A stretch of 64,000 nt of DNA. Origin: Roseofilum acuticapitatum BLCC-M154. GTDB lineage: Bacteria > Cyanobacteriota > Cyanobacteriia > Cyanobacteriales > Desertifilaceae. Within the stretch, counting starts at the first letter, position 1. Each line of letters starts with the position of its first letter. Of the stretch, positions 1 to 7,882 are shown piece after piece. The notes under the pieces are model-generated. The model was not told where the DNA came from. It searched no databases and saw nothing but the letters and a program-made list of their open reading frames with translations. The stretch covers positions 1-64,000 of the forward strand of contig NZ_JAQOSP010000081.1 of NCBI RefSeq assembly GCF_030068475.1, in the 5' to 3' direction. Both the position numbers and the translations under genes were made by a program.

Positions 1-252
1 AATCCAGGTGAAGTGTGTACCTTAGTGACAGCATTATATTTGCCTTGGACATCGCCTCTGTTACAGATTCGGTTTGAGTTATTTGAGGATGGGTTATCGG
101 TGTTCTATCCCGATGGGACAGAGTTTAGGGAACCGGAAGCCGCTCTACTGGCACAAGAGCAAGCACAAGCAGAACGGGATGAGGCGCAAGCAAAACTGAA
201 TCAAGCTTTGGCGAAACTTCAGGAGTTGGGCATCGATCCAGATACGCTTTAG
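1..252 (+). CDS. Uma2-family-like protein, C-terminal part (partial)
   Basis: The reading frame is open from the window edge and ends at TAG 250-252, so only about 83 C-terminal residues are visible. They start with a core strand region (ALYLPWTSPLLQIRF), continue with FYPDGTEF and end in a charged Ala/Gln/Glu coiled coil closing on LQELGIDPDTL. That coiled-coil tail is typical of cyanobacterial Uma2 (DUF820) proteins, a PD-(D/E)XK nuclease-like family found in many copies per genome and of mostly unknown function. The catalytic core lies outside the window, so activity cannot be judged. Family assignment rests on the tail alone. Confidence 0.6.
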   Translation, partial: NPGEVCTLVTALYLPWTSPLLQIRFELFEDGLSVFYPDGTEFREPEAALLAQEQAQAERDEAQAKLNQALAKLQELGIDPDTL

Positions 253-337
253 GGTGAGGTAAGGGCGATCGCACTGACATCCCCCTTTGAGTGAGAAAGC
301 TCGGTTTCATGCTCCCTGAAAATGGTTTAAAACGCTC

Positions 338-2005
338 ATGTCTACTGACGAATTATTAAAACAAGGATTGGCTTATCACCAACAGGGACAATATGCCCAA
401 GCAGAACAGGTTTATGTGCAGATTTTGCGGCAGGAACCAGAGAATACGAATGTGTTGTGTTTATTGGGGATCGTGGCGCGGGGACAGGGAAAGCTAGAAG
501 AGGCGATCGCCTGTTACCAAAAAGCGATCGCCCTGAAACCGGATTTTATTGAAGCGCGGTTTAATTTGGGTAATGCTTTGAGTGCCAGTCAACGTAGAGA
601 AGAGGCGATCGCCTGTTATCAGGTTCTCTTAGAGCTACAACCGAGTCATGCTGGAGCTTACAGTAATCTGGGGTTACTCTACCATCAACAGCATCAGATT
701 GAAGAGTCTAAACGGGCTTATTTGCAGGCGATCGCCATTGACCCCCATCAAGTCGAAAGCTTGTATAATCTCGGTAATCTCTATAAGACTGAACAGGACT
801 TCGATCAAGCGGTTAGCTATTACCAACAAGCTCTTAATCTCAATCCGAATTTTGCCCAAGCGCTGCTCAATCTGGGCAACACCCTACAAGAGCAAGAAAA
901 AGTAACCGGAATTAATCTCAAGCGTCGTCAAGAGGCGATCGCCTATTATCAGCGTGCCCTACGAGCAAACCCCAACTATACCGAAGCCTATTATACTCTC
1001 GGCCATGCCCTGATCCAACAAGGTCATATCGCCGAAGCTACCCTTGCCTATCAGAAATGCCTCAAACTCAACCCCGAAGAACCCAAAGCCCATACCGGAC
1101 TCGCGTTTGCCCTGCTGAGTCTCGGTTTTCTCGAACAAGGCTTTACAGAATATGAATGGCGCTGGAAAACCGAAGAATTCAGCACGGGTAACCTGACTCA
1201 ACCCTCTTGGAATGGGGAAGCTCTAGAGGGAAAAACCTTGATGCTCTATAGCGAACAAGGCTTAGGGGACATGATCCAAATGATCCGTTATCTTCCCTGG
1301 GTGAAGCAACAGGGAGCTAAAATTATCCTTGAATGTCGCCCACCCCTGAAGCGTCTCTTTGCCACTTTGCCCTATGTGGAGCAAATCGTTACTAGGGAAG
1401 AGACGCTACCCCCTTTTGCTGAACATGCCTCCTTAATGAGCTTGCCCCACCTGAGCAAAACCTCATTAGCTAACCTTCCTGCGCCCCTTCCCTTCCCCTT
1501 GCCCGATCTACCTGAAGCTCTGAGGCTGCCAGAAACACCGGGTAAACTGAAAGTGGGGTTAGCTTGGCAAGGTAACCGGGAACATCCCAATAATGATCTG
1601 CGCTCCTGTCGGTTTTCTGAGTTACTGCCTCTGTTGCATGGCCACAAGGTAGAATTTTATAGCCTGCAAAAAGAAGTCTCTGGAGGTGATCTTTCTCAGG
1701 AACTGGGGCAAATTCCTATGCAACCGTTCCCGCAAGAGTGCGAGGATTTTCTAGATACGGCGCAGATCGTCCGCCAATTGGATTTGGTGATTACTGTGGA
1801 TACGGCGATCGCCCATTTATCGGCCACATTAGGCAAACCTACCTGGATACTGTTACATTTTAGCTGTGATTGGCGGTGGATGATCCTGCGGGTAGACAGT
1901 CCCTGGTATCCCACCGTCCGCCTATTTCGCCAAACCCAACCGGGAGATTGGACTACAACTATCTTTCAAGTGCAACAAGCACTAGAGAAAGAATTGAGAA
2001 CTTAA
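338..2005 (+). CDS. TPR protein with C-terminal glycosyltransferase-like domain
   Basis: 555 residues. The N-terminal half (about 1-275) is a run of roughly seven TPR units of 34 residues (for example AIACYQKAIALKPDFIEARF), a protein-interaction solenoid. The C-terminal half (about 290-555) contains YSEQGLGDMIQMIRYLPWV, KVGLAWQGN and DLVITVDTAIAHLSATLGKP, the pattern of heptosyltransferase-like GT-B domains (GT9/GT41-like) that follow TPRs in many cyanobacterial proteins. The acceptor is unknown; protein or glycan glycosylation are both possible. There is no signal peptide, so it is probably cytoplasmic. The start is ATG 338; several HIP1 sites lie inside the gene. Fold assignment is good, substrate is unassigned. 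Confidence 0.8.
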   Translation: MSTDELLKQGLAYHQQGQYAQAEQVYVQILRQEPENTNVLCLLGIVARGQGKLEEAIACYQKAIALKPDFIEARFNLGNALSASQRREEAIACYQVLLELQPSHAGAYSNLGLLYHQQHQIEESKRAYLQAIAIDPHQVESLYNLGNLYKTEQDFDQAVSYYQQALNLNPNFAQALLNLGNTLQEQEKVTGINLKRRQEAIAYYQRALRANPNYTEAYYTLGHALIQQGHIAEATLAYQKCLKLNPEEPKAHTGLAFALLSLGFLEQGFTEYEWRWKTEEFSTGNLTQPSWNGEALEGKTLMLYSEQGLGDMIQMIRYLPWVKQQGAKIILECRPPLKRLFATLPYVEQIVTREETLPPFAEHASLMSLPHLSKTSLANLPAPLPFPLPDLPEALRLPETPGKLKVGLAWQGNREHPNNDLRSCRFSELLPLLHGHKVEFYSLQKEVSGGDLSQELGQIPMQPFPQECEDFLDTAQIVRQLDLVITVDTAIAHLSATLGKPTWILLHFSCDWRWMILRVDSPWYPTVRLFRQTQPGDWTTTIFQVQQALEKELRT

Positions 2006-2028
2006 ACAACGATCTCGATCATCAACCT

Positions 2029-2889
2029 ATGAACGAACCCTCATCCTACACCCCTCCCCAAGTCTGGCAACCGGATGCCGACAACGGAGGAACCTGGTCA
2101 AAAATCAATCGTCCCGTTGCCGGTGCTACCCATGAGCAAGAATTACCCGTAGGCAATCATCCCCTCCAGCTCTATTCCCTAGGGACTCCCAATGGTCAAA
2201 AAGTGACGATTCTTCTAGAAGAATTGTTGGCTCTGGGGATTGCTGGAGCCGAGTATGATGCTTACCCGATTAAAATTAATGAGGGAGATCAGTTTGGTAG
2301 TGGGTTTGTGGCCCTTAATCCCAATTCTAAAATTCCCGCTCTGATTGACCGCAGCACCACTCCCGAAACTCCCATCTTTGAATCTGGCTCTATCCTGCTC
2401 TATCTGGCGGAAAAATTTGGGGCATTCCTCCCCCCTGAACCTCTTGAGCGCACAGAATGCCTCTCTTGGCTGTTTTGGCAGGTGGGTTCAGCGCCCTATG
2501 TTGGCGGTGGGTTTGGCCATTTTTATAGTTATGCCCCCACTAAGATTAAATACTGCATTGACCGGTTTACGATGGAGACGAAGCGCCAGCTCGATGTCCT
2601 CGACCGGCAGTTAGGGGATAAGCAATATATCTGTGGTGAGCAATATACGATTGCCGACATGGCCATCTGGCCCTGGTATGGGGCGTTGGTCTTGGGCAAG
2701 CTGTATGATGCAGGGGAGTTTCTAGAGGCCCAGTCTTATACCCATCTGCTCCGGTGGGCGGAGGAAATGGCCTCCCGTCCAGCCGTGCAACGGGGACGCA
2801 GGGTCAACCGGACTTGGGGGCCGGAGGAGGAGCAATTGCACGAGCGGCACTCGGCGAGTGATTTTGAAACCCATAGCTCTGCTCAGTAA
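2029..2889 (+). CDS. yghU: YghU-type glutathione-dependent disulfide-bond oxidoreductase
   Basis: 286 residues from the ATG at 2029, which gives MNEPSSYTPPQVW; the frame is open further upstream but that part overlaps the preceding gene. The N-terminal thioredoxin-fold GST domain (about 45-130) has LYSLGTPNGQKVTILLEEL and ALNPNSKIPALID, and FESGSILLYLAEK is the glutathione-binding region. The helical GST_C domain follows, with the YICGEQYTIADMAIWPWYG cap. Length and motifs match E. coli YghU and the Ure2p-like nu-class GSTs, which reduce organic hydroperoxides and disulfides with two glutathiones. It starts 23 bases after the TPR gene and may be cotranscribed. Stop at 2887-2889. Confidence 0.88.
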   Translation: MNEPSSYTPPQVWQPDADNGGTWSKINRPVAGATHEQELPVGNHPLQLYSLGTPNGQKVTILLEELLALGIAGAEYDAYPIKINEGDQFGSGFVALNPNSKIPALIDRSTTPETPIFESGSILLYLAEKFGAFLPPEPLERTECLSWLFWQVGSAPYVGGGFGHFYSYAPTKIKYCIDRFTMETKRQLDVLDRQLGDKQYICGEQYTIADMAIWPWYGALVLGKLYDAGEFLEAQSYTHLLRWAEEMASRPAVQRGRRVNRTWGPEEEQLHERHSASDFETHSSAQ

Positions 2890-3161
2890 TAAGACCCCCC
2901 AGCAGGGAAAACGGCTCTATCTTTTTTGGCTAAAATCCGACGCTGGGGGGGTGTGGAAATTGCCCTTGAGTCTAAAATGGCTGTATGGCTTGCCCAGTGT
3001 GGCTTACAGCGATTTTAATTTTAAAGGTAGCGTCGGACTATACGGGGTAAGGGTTTCACCGATTTGGACTTGCTTTTTTACGGTGAGTGATGTATGATTA
3101 GGGGTGTGCGTCGGAAATGTACCTTGAAAACTAAATATAGTAAGGGTCTCAGGAGCCAGCA
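2890..3161 (+). promoter_or_regulatory. Putative CRISPR leader
   Basis: This 272-base AT-rich, gene-free stretch separates yghU from the first repeat. It holds a strong sigma70-like promoter pointing into the array (separate entry), an inverted repeat of C and G runs (2894-2903 with 2942-2952) and three copies of an 8-mer: TCCGACGC at 2936-2943 and its complement GCGTCGGA at 3030-3037 and 3108-3115. Leader identity is inferred from position, base composition and repeat orientation, since repeats end in ATTGAAAC as in transcribed cyanobacterial arrays. Confidence 0.6.
3070..3098 (+). promoter_or_regulatory. Candidate promoter of the CRISPR array
   Basis: A -35 box TTGCTT at 3070-3075 and a -10 box TATGAT at 3093-3098 are separated by 17 bases. 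Transcription would start near 3105 and enter the first repeat about 57 bases later. Confidence 0.6.
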
Positions 3162-4391
3162 GTTGAAACCAACATAAATCCCTATTAGGGATTGAGTTGA
3201 AACCAACATAAATCCCTATTAGGGATTGAAACTGGTGGATCACCCCCAATGGTTTAGAATATCGTGGTTGAAACCAACATAAATCCCTATTAGGGATTGA
3301 AACTGGCTTTGTGTTAACAGGCCGATTCCTACTGCACTTGCAAGTTGAAACCAACATAAATCCCTATTAGGGATTGAAACGTGAACTAGGATCAGGGCTT
3401 GGATTAGCAATGCTTGGATCAGGTTGAAACCAACATAAATCCCTATTAGGGATTGAAACATATCCGGTCTGTTGCGGATCGTTCTCATCCTTAGTTGAAA
3501 CCAACATAAATCCCTATTAGGGATTGAAACACACATAAATGAGTGTTGCAAACTCTTCAGATGGTTGAAACCAACATAAATCCCTATTAGGGATTGAAAC
3601 TGTTCGGCAGGGAAAAGATTAAACGGAAAACGAGAACGCCGTTGAAACCAACATAAATCCCTATTAGGGATTGAAACATCGAGACAATGGGCAAGCAGGT
3701 AACTGTATCTACTGTTGAAACCAACATAAATCCCTATTAGGGATTGAAACACAAATTCTGAAGGATCGCGCATAACTTCATAAAATGTTGAAACCAACAT
3801 AAATCCCTATTAGGGATTGAAACTCAAATTAGGCAATCTTCGCCTAATAATGTTCCGCGTTGAAACCAACATAAATCCCTATTAGGGATTGAAACTCCAG
3901 TGGAAGAAAGCTGTTATTCCACGACTTTGGAAACCCCGGTTGAAACCAACATAAATCCCTATTAGGGATTGAAACAATATCATCCTTAGTTGGTTGGGTT
4001 CTATTGAAGTAGAATGCGGTTGAAACCAACATAAATCCCTATTAGGGATTGAAACTCAGAGTTTGCGTATTCTGGAGTCTCTTCTTTCCCGTTGAAACCA
4101 ACATAAATCCCTATTAGGGATTGAAACTTACGGTGTTATTCAATTGTCAAGATCGAGCTATTGTTGAAACCAACATAAATCCCTATTAGGGATTGAAACT
4201 GAAGAGAATGCAGAAGTGCATAAGCGAATAATAATGTTGAAACCAACATAAATCCCTATTAGGGATTGAAACGCGTTGGGTCTACTCAACGAATCAGTAC
4301 CCTTAAGTTGAAACCAACATAAATCCCTATTAGGGATTGAAACCGACTGTCCTCTTACCACTGCTTCCACTTGGTTCGGGTTGAAACCAAC
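3162..4391 (+). CRISPR. CRISPR array, 37-bp repeats, 16 spacers, no cas genes in window
   Basis: Sixteen full identical 37-bp repeats begin with GTTGAAACCAACATAAATCC and end with CTATTAGGGATTGAAAC. They start at 3196, 3267, 3344, 3423, 3494, 3564, 3641, 3714, 3787, 3859, 3939, 4019, 4091, 4163, 4236 and 4307. The inner AATCCCTATTAGGGATT is a 17-bp palindrome that would form the crRNA hairpin. Spacers are 33 to 43 bases and all different. Both ends are damaged: the first repeat (3162-3195) lacks its last three bases and abuts the second repeat with no spacer, and the last keeps only 12 bases (4380-4391) before a dispersed element. Orientation is inferred from the ATTGAAAC 3' end and the upstream promoter. 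Repeat type suggests a class 1 (type I or III) system encoded elsewhere. Confidence 0.98.
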
Positions 4392-4543
4392 TATTCATGT
4401 CCGCGAAGCGGAAATACCCTAATTAGAAATCCAGGGAGCAAGATGCTCCCACTCCAGTCATATCAAAGAATTCGAGGAGTGCGGGCATCTTGCCCGCTTC
4501 TTAACAAATTTTCATGTCCGCTTGCGGAAACCGGACTTGATAT
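4392..4543. repeat. Dispersed hairpin-rich element, copy 1
   Basis: This copy starts in TATTCATGTCCGCG and ends in CGGACTTGATAT. It contains four short hairpins: TCCGCGAAGCGGA, GGGAGCAAGATGCTCCC, GCGGGCATCTTGCCCGC and TCCGCTTGCGGA. Near-identical copies occur at 25837-25984 and 48151-48316, with partial ones at 20453-20522 and 25756-25836. Compared with 48151 its left terminal inverted repeat is missing; it joins the CRISPR array in the middle of a repeat. Confidence 0.85.
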
Positions 4544-4704
4544 TACCTGGAGTCCAGATGGGACAGAAATGATAGATTTAACTGAAGTCGGTAGAGCGGC
4601 GATCGCTACATTACAGATGAATCGTCCAGCATTAGTCCGCGAAGCGAGAAATGTGGGTTGAATTAGGTGAACATCCACCAGTAACCGATGACTATTAATC
4701 AAAT
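4544..4704. other. Intergenic remainder without recognisable gene
   Basis: After the dispersed element there is a short open stretch on the plus strand (stop near 4661) reading SPDGTEMIDLTEVGRAAIA, with no start of its own outside the repeat. It may be a gene remnant but I recognise no family. Confidence 0.4.
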
Positions 4705-5172
4705 CTATACCTCATTCTCTGGCCAATAGTCGCTATCTAAGGTTTCGGCGATGGAAAAGGGACACACCTCTGGAAAATCATCCCTGTTCATTCCCGTTTC
4801 TAGAGCTGCCATGGTTCGCGCTTCTGTGTAACAGGAGTCAAACACTTGCTCAAAATATCCGCGTAAACTAGGGCTATCTTTAAACGCTTTCTTGAGTCGT
4901 TTTCGATGTTCGTAAATCGTGTAGCGCCAGCTATTCGTCTGTTTTTCCGGTTGATATTGGTACTTGAGTAAGTGCATTAGGAGGATTTCCAGGTTACTCT
5001 CGATCGCCCGTTTCTCACTTTTCCCCATATCTTCCAGTTCTTCTGCCAGATGCTCTAGATCGATACGATCGAGTTGGCGATTCCGCAATAACTGTGATGT
5101 CGTTGCCAACCACAGGGAATAATCGCGATCGTAGAGATCCGATAGAAGAGAGCGATCAAGGGTGGTTTCCAT
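4705..5172 (-). CDS. DUF29 family protein
   Basis: 155 residues. The N-terminal segment YDRDYSLWLATTSQLLRNRQ, the helix DLEHLAEELEDMGKSEKRAI and the middle LLMHLLKYQYQPE/SWRYTIYEHR are the hallmarks of DUF29, a helical family multiplied in cyanobacteria and of unknown function. It ends in DSDYWPENEV; the same ending recurs as an isolated fragment at 6109-6160, showing a second, lost copy nearby. Its 5' end faces the MazF/antitoxin pair, 66 bases from the end of mazF on the same strand, so it may be transcribed after that pair. Confidence 0.88.
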   Translation of the reverse strand: METTLDRSLLSDLYDRDYSLWLATTSQLLRNRQLDRIDLEHLAEELEDMGKSEKRAIESNLEILLMHLLKYQYQPEKQTNSWRYTIYEHRKRLKKAFKDSPSLRGYFEQVFDSCYTEARTMAALETGMNRDDFPEVCPFSIAETLDSDYWPENEV

Positions 5173-5238
5173 AACGCTTGTGCTGTTGCATTTTTCGCTA
5201 CTCTAGCACAGGTTGAGGCTGGCGATCGAAGGGTAAAC

Positions 5239-5586
5239 TTATAAACCCAGACAGTAGCGAACCGTCTCTTCAACTTCCAGCATTTTTGCATAGGATAAAC
5301 GACCTGTCGGTTGTTCTGGAAAGCGATCGCGATCGAGAGAACGAATTTGAAAACACAGAAAAACAGTTTCTAACCGAAGTCCACTCTCTTCTGGAGATAC
5401 TCTGACATTAGTTGGGAAGTCACGAGTAATATTTTCTCCCTTTGTCCCTACAATTACAGTTACCACTAAAGGGAGTTGGTTAATATCGTCTACAGAAAGC
5501 ACTAAAACAGGTCTCTTTCCCGCTTGTTCTTTCCCTTGTACTGGGTTGAGATTAACAAAATAAATCTCCCCTCTATGAATGGTCAT
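5239..5586 (-). CDS. mazF: MazF/PemK-type endoribonuclease toxin
   Basis: 115 residues. MTIHRGEIYFVNLNPVQGKEQAGKRPVLVLS is the start of the MazF/PemK fold, with the conserved RGEIYFV and the G-x-E-x-x-K-R-P core. It then runs through strands ending near TVFLCFQIRSLDR and LEVEETVRYCLGL. Proteins of this family cut mRNA at short sequences and are neutralised by the upstream antitoxin. The start codon overlaps the antitoxin stop by four bases (ATGA), so translation is coupled. Residue conservation around RGEIYFV and KRPVLV suggests an active enzyme. Confidence 0.88.
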   Translation of the reverse strand: MTIHRGEIYFVNLNPVQGKEQAGKRPVLVLSVDDINQLPLVVTVIVGTKGENITRDFPTNVRVSPEESGLRLETVFLCFQIRSLDRDRFPEQPTGRLSYAKMLEVEETVRYCLGL

Positions 5587-5834
5587 CTTTGGGTTAAACC
5601 ATCCAATTCAATTCCATTAAATTCGCGATCAATAGCTGCAAGCTCTTCTTGAATTTCTGGGTCATAGGCCATGATCTCCAGTTGCTGTTTAAGCATCGCT
5701 TTATCAGAAAACTTTCTATTCTTTTGCGTCTGAGATTGCACTTGTTGGGTCAGACGCTCAAGCAGCCATTGTTGCTCTTCTAATGACAAATCCCTGATAG
5801 TACGTTCAATTTCTAGTAATTTAGTGGACTGCAT
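5583..5834 (-). CDS. Antitoxin partner of MazF-type toxin
   Basis: 83 residues, strongly helical and charged (LEIERTIRDLSLEEQQWLLERLTQQVQ; LKQQLEIMAYDPEIQEELAAI), ending in a short acidic/polar tail. There is no obvious AbrB-type DNA-binding strand pattern, but the size, position directly upstream of mazF and four-base overlap identify it as the cognate antitoxin. Cyanobacterial genomes commonly place such LSLEEQ/LPLEEQ helical proteins in front of MazF or PIN toxins. Autoregulation is expected for the class but no operator is evident. Confidence 0.7.
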   Translation of the reverse strand: MQSTKLLEIERTIRDLSLEEQQWLLERLTQQVQSQTQKNRKFSDKAMLKQQLEIMAYDPEIQEELAAIDREFNGIELDGLTQR

Positions 5835-5936
5835 AGAGAATTGTCAGAATATTGCTCTGGGCTGAAATCATTATAGCAAAAACTTATCCTGAACGAGAAA
5901 GTTTACGCAGAATTCCCAGGTGACTGGCGAATGAGA

Positions 5937-5986
5937 TATACAGCGCGAAGCGCTGTGATGGGGGGATGGGGGGATGGGGGAATGGA
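5937..5986. repeat. Hairpin plus GGGGGAT heptamer repeat
   Basis: A palindrome ACAGCGCGAAGCGCTGT is followed by a run of GGGGGAT-type heptamers. The same hairpin-plus-G-run composite recurs at 14082-14124 and 59800-59830. Confidence 0.6.
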
Positions 5987-5989
5987 AAG

Positions 5990-6076
5990 TTAAACTTTTT
6001 CTTCAATGTCCAGGGCGGTAATCGCATTGACTAAGGAATCAAAGGGAATGTTTAATTGAATGGTTCGTTCTGTCAT
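5990..6076 (-). pseudogene. Truncated small protein (antitoxin-like N-terminus)
   Basis: A 28-residue open frame, MTERTIQLNIPFDSLVNAI plus TALDIEEKV, begins at ATG 6076 and stops at 5990-5992. It resembles the N-terminus of small cyanobacterial helical proteins (pattern LVNAIxxLDxEEK) that usually go on for 60 to 80 residues and act as antitoxins or are unassigned. Here it is cut where the G-run repeat begins, so it is probably a broken gene. It could still be expressed as a peptide. Confidence 0.4.
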
Positions 6077-6108
6077 TTGAGAATTAATGGCTCTTGTTTT
6101 ATTATTCT

Positions 6109-6160
6109 ATACCTCATTCTCTGGCCAATAGTTCATATCCAGTTGGCGATCGCGGTTATT
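6109..6160 (-). pseudogene. Remnant of a DUF29 gene 3' end
   Basis: On the minus strand the frame reads DRQLDMNYWPENEV followed by a stop, matching the last residues (DSDYWPENEV) of the DUF29 gene at 4705-5172. At DNA level the last 22 bases are identical to that gene's 3' end. Nothing of the rest of the gene is visible. Confidence 0.7.
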
Positions 6161-6203
6161 GCCTGTGATTGGAGACTATATAATTGTTAATTGTTCATTG
6201 AAA

Positions 6204-7847
6204 TTACTCATTTTCCCAAACCCCCCAAGCTTCCAATTGTTCCTGAATTAATTCCATAGGATAAACCACTCCCGTTTCTGTCATAGCTGGAGTAAAAGGA
6301 GTCTCGGTTTCTGTGCCAATAGCTCCCACATGACCTAACATGGCAATTACCTGTCGGTCTTCATTAAGAATGGGGCTACCTGCATATCCTTGGGCTAAAT
6401 TAGCAGTAATTTTAACCGGTTGAGCATCAGCATCTACATTGCCGCTCACGGTTTGCCAAGGGTTAGCATTAAAAGGATGGCCAATTAAGTCTACTTCTCC
6501 ATCGGCCAATTCCGGATTCATCTCCAACGGTTGAATGGTTTCCGGAAGTCCCGTCACTTGTAAAACCACTAAATTTGTGGCTGCATCTTCTGGGGTAATA
6601 TGCATCAGTTTGGCACTATAGCGGGGTAAAATGCCTGTTTCTGAGGGTTGAAAAAACTCGACCTGAATCCGATCATTTTCCAAAGAAGAAGCATAGGCGA
6701 TCGCCTCCCGACAGGTGATAACCAACGCCCGATCTTCTGTCCGTTCCACCAGCCAACCGGTTCCAATATTCACCCCATTGGGAATCGGGGTAATAATGCG
6801 AGCAATGGGGGCTAAAGGAGAAGCCGTTTCAGCCTCTTCTGAATTCACCTCATTTTTGTCATCTGAAGCATTCGGGGCATCTTCTAGAGCCAATAAGCGT
6901 TGGGATTCGAGGAGATTGTAGTGGGCCAGCACCCCATTCGGATTTTGATTAATGGCACTGGTGTAAGCGGCGATCGCCTCTTCCCATTTCCCCAACTGTT
7001 GCCAAGCATAGCCCAAAGCCGTATACACCCGGTCATCTTCTTCGAGTCTCACCCCCGCTTGGTAAACCTCCACCGCTTGCGGCCAATCTTTTTGTTGATA
7101 ATAAATATCACCCAAGCCAAAATAGCTAGAGGCATCAAAAGCATCTAACTGAATAGCACTTTTATACGCTTCGATCGCCCGATCCAACTGATTATTTTCT
7201 CTCAGAGCATTCCCCAAACCCACATAACTCGAAACAAACTGCGATCCCAGTTCGATCGCCTCATTATAAGTGGCGATCGCCTCCTCCACATTGCCCAACC
7301 TCAGCAGCACATCGCCCAAATCATTATAAACCGGCACAGAATCCGGCTTCAGCTTCAGGGCAATCCGAAATTGGGCGATCGCCTCCTCCACATTACCCAA
7401 ATCCGCCAACACATTACCCAAATTCCAATACACCCCTGGCAAATTCGGATTCAGCTCAATCGCTTGTTCATACTGAACTTTAGCCGCTTCCAACTGATTA
7501 TTTTCTCGCAGAGCATTCCCCAACCCCACATAACCAAAAGCATAATTGGGATCGATGGCGATCGCCCTCTCATAAGCAGCGATCGCCTCTTCCAATTTAT
7601 TCTGATCGCGCAAACGATTCCCCAACCCCAAATAAGCCGGAGCATTATTCGGATCTTGCTCGATTACCTGTCGCCAAATTTCCTCAGCTCCTTGATAATC
7701 TCCCTCCTTCCGCGCTTCCTCCGCTTGGCGAAACAACGCTTCTAATCCTTGTCCCCAAGCCAATTGAGGACTTAAAATCATGCCAAAACCTAACAGCATT
7801 GCCCAGATTTTTCTTGAACCACGCTCCTTTTGATTAATCATTATCAT
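6204..7847 (-). CDS. Secreted TPR protein with inactive trypsin-like domain
   Basis: 547 residues. A signal peptide (about 1-33, MLLGFGMILSPQLAWGQG) is followed by about eight TPR units (35-315) with the usual AIAAYERAIAIDPNY pattern. A chymotrypsin-fold domain follows (345-547). Aligned with the two paralogues in this window, the catalytic triad is gone: Glu381 replaces His (TCREAI for TNRHVI), Asn425 replaces Asp (TNLVVL for LDLAVI), and Ala489 replaces Ser (GYAGSP for GNSGGP). The frame is intact and the fold motifs (GTGWLVER, LIGHPF, GYAGSPIL) are kept. It is therefore a likely pseudoprotease acting as a periplasmic binding protein. The fold is clear; the role is inference. Confidence 0.85.
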   Translation of the reverse strand: MIMINQKERGSRKIWAMLLGFGMILSPQLAWGQGLEALFRQAEEARKEGDYQGAEEIWRQVIEQDPNNAPAYLGLGNRLRDQNKLEEAIAAYERAIAIDPNYAFGYVGLGNALRENNQLEAAKVQYEQAIELNPNLPGVYWNLGNVLADLGNVEEAIAQFRIALKLKPDSVPVYNDLGDVLLRLGNVEEAIATYNEAIELGSQFVSSYVGLGNALRENNQLDRAIEAYKSAIQLDAFDASSYFGLGDIYYQQKDWPQAVEVYQAGVRLEEDDRVYTALGYAWQQLGKWEEAIAAYTSAINQNPNGVLAHYNLLESQRLLALEDAPNASDDKNEVNSEEAETASPLAPIARIITPIPNGVNIGTGWLVERTEDRALVITCREAIAYASSLENDRIQVEFFQPSETGILPRYSAKLMHITPEDAATNLVVLQVTGLPETIQPLEMNPELADGEVDLIGHPFNANPWQTVSGNVDADAQPVKITANLAQGYAGSPILNEDRQVIAMLGHVGAIGTETETPFTPAMTETGVVYPMELIQEQLEAWGVWENE

Positions 7848-7882
7848 TATTTCCTAATTTCAATCGTCAATGTTCCCTTGTT

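Noticed and set aside
3004-4370. Minus-strand open frames across the CRISPR array reading SIPNRDLCWFQ repeatedly
   Set aside because: They are translations of the repeats and spacers; the periodicity comes from the 37-bp repeat, not from a protein.
4371-4661. Plus-strand 96-residue frame after the CRISPR array
   Set aside because: Most of it translates the dispersed element; the same stretch recurs at 48072-48350 only because the element does.
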